DNA of 64,000 nt from Rhizobium sp. RM (GTDB lineage: Bacteria; Pseudomonadota; Alphaproteobacteria; Rhizobiales; Rhizobiaceae), in assembly GCF_013390595.1 (NCBI RefSeq), contig NZ_JACAWV010000016.1:62001-126000 (forward strand). Reading direction: 5' to 3'. Both the position numbers and the translations under genes were made by a program. Position 1 is the first letter of the stretch. Every line of letters starts with the position of its first letter. Positions 61,521-64,000 of this stretch are shown here, one piece after another. The notes below the pieces were generated by a model. It did not search any database and had not been told where the DNA came from. It worked only from the letters and a program-made list of their open reading frames with translations.

Positions 61521-62029
61521 GTCGTTCCCCTGATGGCGTTGTTTGCATCACCAGTGAGGCAGCAAGATCCGTGCCATTTCAAAATACGCGCATTTTTACG
61601 GCTTCCGCTATTTTGTAATGCGATACATGGAGTTGCCGGGATTAAAAACTGACCATATGGTCAATTTTTGTCACTAGATTAGGCAGCCGCTGATGGGCGC
61701 CGTTGCCCGGGCAGCGAACTTTCGTTCGCCGGGATAAACGAGAACGATGGGGCCAATACCGGCTTTTGCGCCTCAGATCCGGGGTGTCACGATGGTACGG
61801 CTATGCGTTGATTGCCTTTGAATTCGTCGAATCGTGCATGCCAGTTTTTGCTCGAGTATGTGCAAAAGCGGCTGGACTGGAAGGAAAGGGCTTCATTCCC
61901 TGATACGCTTTTTCCTGCACACAAAGAAAAGCAACTGCTGACGTGAATTTCTATTTACTTTGCCCAACACTCTCCTTCATCACCTTTCTCCGAAACATCA
62001 TCGGCATTTTGGAACAGAAGGAGGATGCG
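61521..62029. other. 509-bp divergent region, no gene
   Basis: Holds the leader and promoter of the minus-strand Pot-type operon with its RutR-type box, and the leader of the dehydrogenase gene. A hairpin lies at 61706-61733: GCGAAC-TTTC-GTTCGC (61714-61729) continued by CCCG/CGGG with a 4-nt bulge on the left. No open frame here looks coding. Confidence 0.5.
61649..61664. promoter_or_regulatory. RutR-type box before the Pot-type operon
   Basis: CTGACCATATGGTCAA matches 13 of the 14 defined positions of TTGACCA-NN-TGGTCAA, and its core TGACCATATGGTCA is a perfect palindrome. It lies upstream of the PotD-like gene, about 9 kb from the RutR-like gene itself. Confidence 0.65.
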
Positions 62030-63067
62030 ATGAAAGCGCTGGTTCTGGAAGAAAAAGGCAAGCTGTCGCTCAGAGATTTCGATATTCCGGCAACGCTGGG
62101 CCCGAAGGATGTGCGCATTCGCACCCACACGGTCGGAATCTGCGGTTCGGACGTGCATTATTATACGCACGGCAAGATCGGCCACTTCATCGTCAACGCG
62201 CCGATGGTGCTGGGCCACGAGGCGTCCGGCACGATCATCGAGACCGGCTCAGAGGTTTCGCATCTCAAGGTTGGCGATCGCGTGTGCACGGAGCCCGGCA
62301 TTCCTGATCCGACTTCGCGTGCTGCAAAGCTCGGCATCTATAACGTTGACCCGGCCGTCACGTTCTGGGCAACGCCGCCAGTGCATGGTTGCCTGACGCC
62401 TGAAGTCATCCATCCTGCCGCATTTACCTACAAGCTGCCGGACAATGTTTCGTTTGCCGAAGGCGCCATGGTCGAGCCTTTTGCGATTGGCATGCAGGCG
62501 GCACTTCGTGCCCGTATCCAGCCAGGTGATGTCGCCGTGGTGACCGGTGCCGGCCCGATCGGGATGATGGTTGCGCTTGCCGCATTGGCCGGCGGTTGCG
62601 CCAAGGTCATCGTTGCCGATCTCGCTCAGCCCAAACTGGATATCATTGGCGCATATGACGGCATTGAGACCGTCAATATTCGCGAGCGTTCGTTGCCCGA
62701 CGCGGTGGCCGAAATCACTGACGGCTGGGGTTGCGATGTTGTCTTCGAGTGCTCCGGTGCGGCCCCTGCAATCCTCGGCATGGCAAAGCTTGCTCGTCCG
62801 GGTGGTGCTATCGTGCTGGTCGGTATGCCGGTTGATCCGGTGCCGGTCGATATCGTCGGCCTGCAGGCAAAGGAACTGCGTCTCGAAACCGTTTTCCGTT
62901 ACGCCAACGTCTATGACCGCGCCGTTGCGCTCATCGCGTCCGGAAAGGTCGATCTGAAGCCATTGATTTCTGCGACCATCGCGTTTGATGACAGCATTGC
63001 CGGTTTCGACCGGGCTGTGGAAGCGCGTGAGACAGACGTCAAACTGCAAATCGTCATGCCGCAGTAA
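62030..63067 (+). CDS. Polyol (xylitol/sorbitol-type) dehydrogenase
   Basis: Zinc-dependent medium-chain dehydrogenase, 345 aa, starting at ATG 62030 with AGGAGG upstream. Catalytic zinc ligands Cys38 (GICGSD), His63 and Glu64 (LGHEASG) are present. The four cysteines of the structural zinc lobe are absent ([17 protein letters not shown]), as in some sorbitol/xylitol dehydrogenases. The Rossmann motif [20 protein letters not shown] followed by Asp (IVADL) indicates NAD. It oxidises a sugar alcohol to a ketose. It is followed by an AraC-type regulator gene, possibly of the same sugar alcohol pathway. Confidence 0.85.
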   Translation: MKALVLEEKGKLSLRDFDIPATLGPKDVRIRTHTVGICGSDVHYYTHGKIGHFIVNAPMVLGHEASGTIIETGSEVSHLKVGDRVCTEPGIPDPTSRAAKLGIYNVDPAVTFWATPPVHGCLTPEVIHPAAFTYKLPDNVSFAEGAMVEPFAIGMQAALRARIQPGDVAVVTGAGPIGMMVALAALAGGCAKVIVADLAQPKLDIIGAYDGIETVNIRERSLPDAVAEITDGWGCDVVFECSGAAPAILGMAKLARPGGAIVLVGMPVDPVPVDIVGLQAKELRLETVFRYANVYDRAVALIASGKVDLKPLISATIAFDDSIAGFDRAVEARETDVKLQIVMPQ

Positions 63068-63566
63068 AACAAGAATTGGGTGTCGCTGTCGGCCGACGGC
63101 GGCACCTTCAATATCCGGCCGCAACATTGCCGCGGCGCAACCGCGTCGAGATGCCAGGCGCAATTTCCGCTACCTTACGGTGTGCCGATACGAAAAGCGC
63201 ATGAGATTATGCGAAAAGTACAAGTCTTATCTGCCCGCTTCGCGACATCACGAAAAATTCAGAATCACCAAAACTGACCTATCAAGTCTCTAAAATCGCT
63301 TGTGAATCGCTTTATCAGCGTTGAAATACTGCTGCATTGCAGTATTTGCGGTTGCTTTGCGGCATTTGGCCAAAACACAGCAAATCACGCACTCTTCAAT
63401 TTCCGGCATGAATGAGTCAAAAAAGTATCAGTATTTATTCCGCGGTGATGTGGATCATGGATCGGCGGCGGCCCTATGGTTTCTGCCAACGCCGGGGCGG
63501 TGCTTGGAACGAGGAGCCAGACGCCCAGCCCTTTGATGGGCCAGCGTGCAAAGGGAGAGGACGTCA
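63068..63566. other. 499-bp region without a gene, containing a perfect inverted repeat
   Basis: No credible coding frame. AAATACTGC (63324-63332) and GCAGTATTT (63339-63347) form a perfect 9-bp inverted repeat with a 6-bp spacer, about 220 bp upstream of the AraC-type gene. It is not followed by a T-run, so an operator is more likely than a terminator. A GGGAGAGG site at 63552-63559 precedes the AraC start. Confidence 0.5.
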
Positions 63567-64000
63567 ATGCAACCCGATCTGGAACTTGTCCATATACGCA
63601 AGGGCGAATCCTTCGCTGCCTGGCGACATGGCTATCCGTTCCGCACGGTGCGCTGGCATTACCACCCCGAATATGAAATCCACCTCGTCGTCGCGACATC
63701 AGGCACGTTCTATATTGGCGACTTCGTCGGCAACTTTGGTCCAGGCCAGCTCATTATGACGGGCCCCAACCTGCCGCAGAACTGGATCAGCGAGATCGAG
63801 CCCGGCGAGGTTGTGCCTGCCCGCTCTCTGGTTATCCAGTTTCCCGAGCCATTCATCGAGGATGCCTGCTCGTCGATGCCGGAAATGGACGCGCTTCGTC
63901 CGCTGCTTGAGCGTAGCCGCCGGGGTCTGCTGTTCGATGAGGAAACCAGCGCCAAGGTGCGCCCGGTGATGGAGCGGTTGCTGGAGGCGCAGGGTATGGC
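63567..64000 (+). CDS. AraC-family regulator, 3' end missing
   Basis: The frame opens at ATG 63567 (MQPDLELVHIRKGESFAAWR) with a good ribosome site and runs off the window, so only 144 residues are seen. It shows an N-terminal cupin: WHYHPEYEIHLVVATSGTFYIGD, then PGQLIMTGPNLPQNW, a pattern typical of AraC-type sugar regulators. The helix-turn-helix lies beyond the window. It is expected to control sugar or sugar-alcohol genes nearby. Confidence 0.8.
   Translation, partial: MQPDLELVHIRKGESFAAWRHGYPFRTVRWHYHPEYEIHLVVATSGTFYIGDFVGNFGPGQLIMTGPNLPQNWISEIEPGEVVPARSLVIQFPEPFIEDACSSMPEMDALRPLLERSRRGLLFDEETSAKVRPVMERLLEAQGM

Noticed and set aside
60507-61652. 381-codon plus-strand frame opposite the PotD-like gene
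   Set aside because: Shadow of a binding protein with a clear signal peptide and family blocks.
61703-61903. 66-codon open frame in the divergent region before the dehydrogenase
   Set aside because: No ribosome site of note, and it begins within a hairpin; there is no recognisable sequence.
1-64000. CRISPR arrays, tRNA/rRNA genes, insertion sequences, prophage
   Set aside because: No regularly spaced direct repeats beyond the three 8-bp copies at 36020, no cloverleaf with conserved TTCRA loop, and no transposase or phage motifs were seen.

Overview
The window looks like a chromosomal or chromid segment of an alphaproteobacterium of the Rhizobiaceae, most like Agrobacterium or Rhizobium. The grounds are high GC, dense head-to-tail catabolic operons with their own ABC or tripartite transporters, and an exo-alginate lyase whose 776-residue length and catalytic residue numbers (His311, Tyr365, His531) match the characterised Agrobacterium enzyme Atu3025. 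The genus call is inference. I saw no rRNA, tRNA, CRISPR array, insertion sequence or prophage gene. All coordinates and motif positions were read by eye, and no search was run.

Layout. 1-1.7 kb: end of a type I secretion adaptor (HlyD family) and an Rrf2 regulator. 1.9-6.1 kb: an HscC-type Hsp70 overlapping a large membrane J-like protein, visibly more AT-rich than its surroundings. 6.1-13.8 kb: a siderophore-iron locus with permease, ATPase and AraC regulator on the minus strand, and TonB-dependent receptor, binding protein and FhuF-type reductase on the plus strand. 13.8-23.2 kb: a dipeptide/opine-type ABC transporter interleaved with a cog3964 amidohydrolase, a RidA protein, an IclR regulator and a SelA-like PLP enzyme. 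23.2-36.0 kb: twelve co-directional minus-strand genes forming an alginate-type uptake and breakdown locus: FCD-GntR regulator, AlgS/AlgM/AlgM/AlgQ-like transporter, PL15 exolyase, SDR reductase, SGNH hydrolase, 2-hydroxyacid dehydrogenase, TIM-barrel isomerase and glucarate-dehydratase-like enolase. 36.2-40.1 kb: RraA protein, saccharopine-dehydrogenase-like protein, HxlR regulator, MFS transporter. 40.3-48.1 kb: TctCBA tripartite transporter, a GntR-type regulator with two winged helices, an aconitase and a LysR regulator. 48.1-51.9 kb: polar amino acid ABC transporter and a second RraA protein. 51.9-61.7 kb: a RutR-like regulator, CodA-like deaminase, VOC protein, thymidine phosphorylase, SsnA/TrzN-like amidohydrolase and PotABCD-type transporter. 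62.0-64.0 kb: a polyol dehydrogenase and the start of an AraC regulator.

How the parts fit. Each catabolic block combines a transporter, a few enzymes and a local regulator. In three blocks the promoters themselves suggest the regulon. RutR-type boxes lie in front of both the CodA-like gene and the Pot-type operon 9 kb away. A 20-bp AT-rich element is shared (17/20) by the tctC and aconitase promoters, which flank the GntR gene. A 16-bp element is shared (13/16) by the dipeptide-type binding-protein promoter and the IclR promoter region. In four operons the binding-protein gene is followed by an intercistronic stem-loop, consistent with differential mRNA stability.

The most promising less-described systems are the putative RutR-controlled base/nucleoside scavenging cassette, with a CodA-like enzyme carrying Ser where CodA has Asp314; the extra enzymes attached to the alginate locus; and the IclR/cog3964/SelA-like/RidA cluster.
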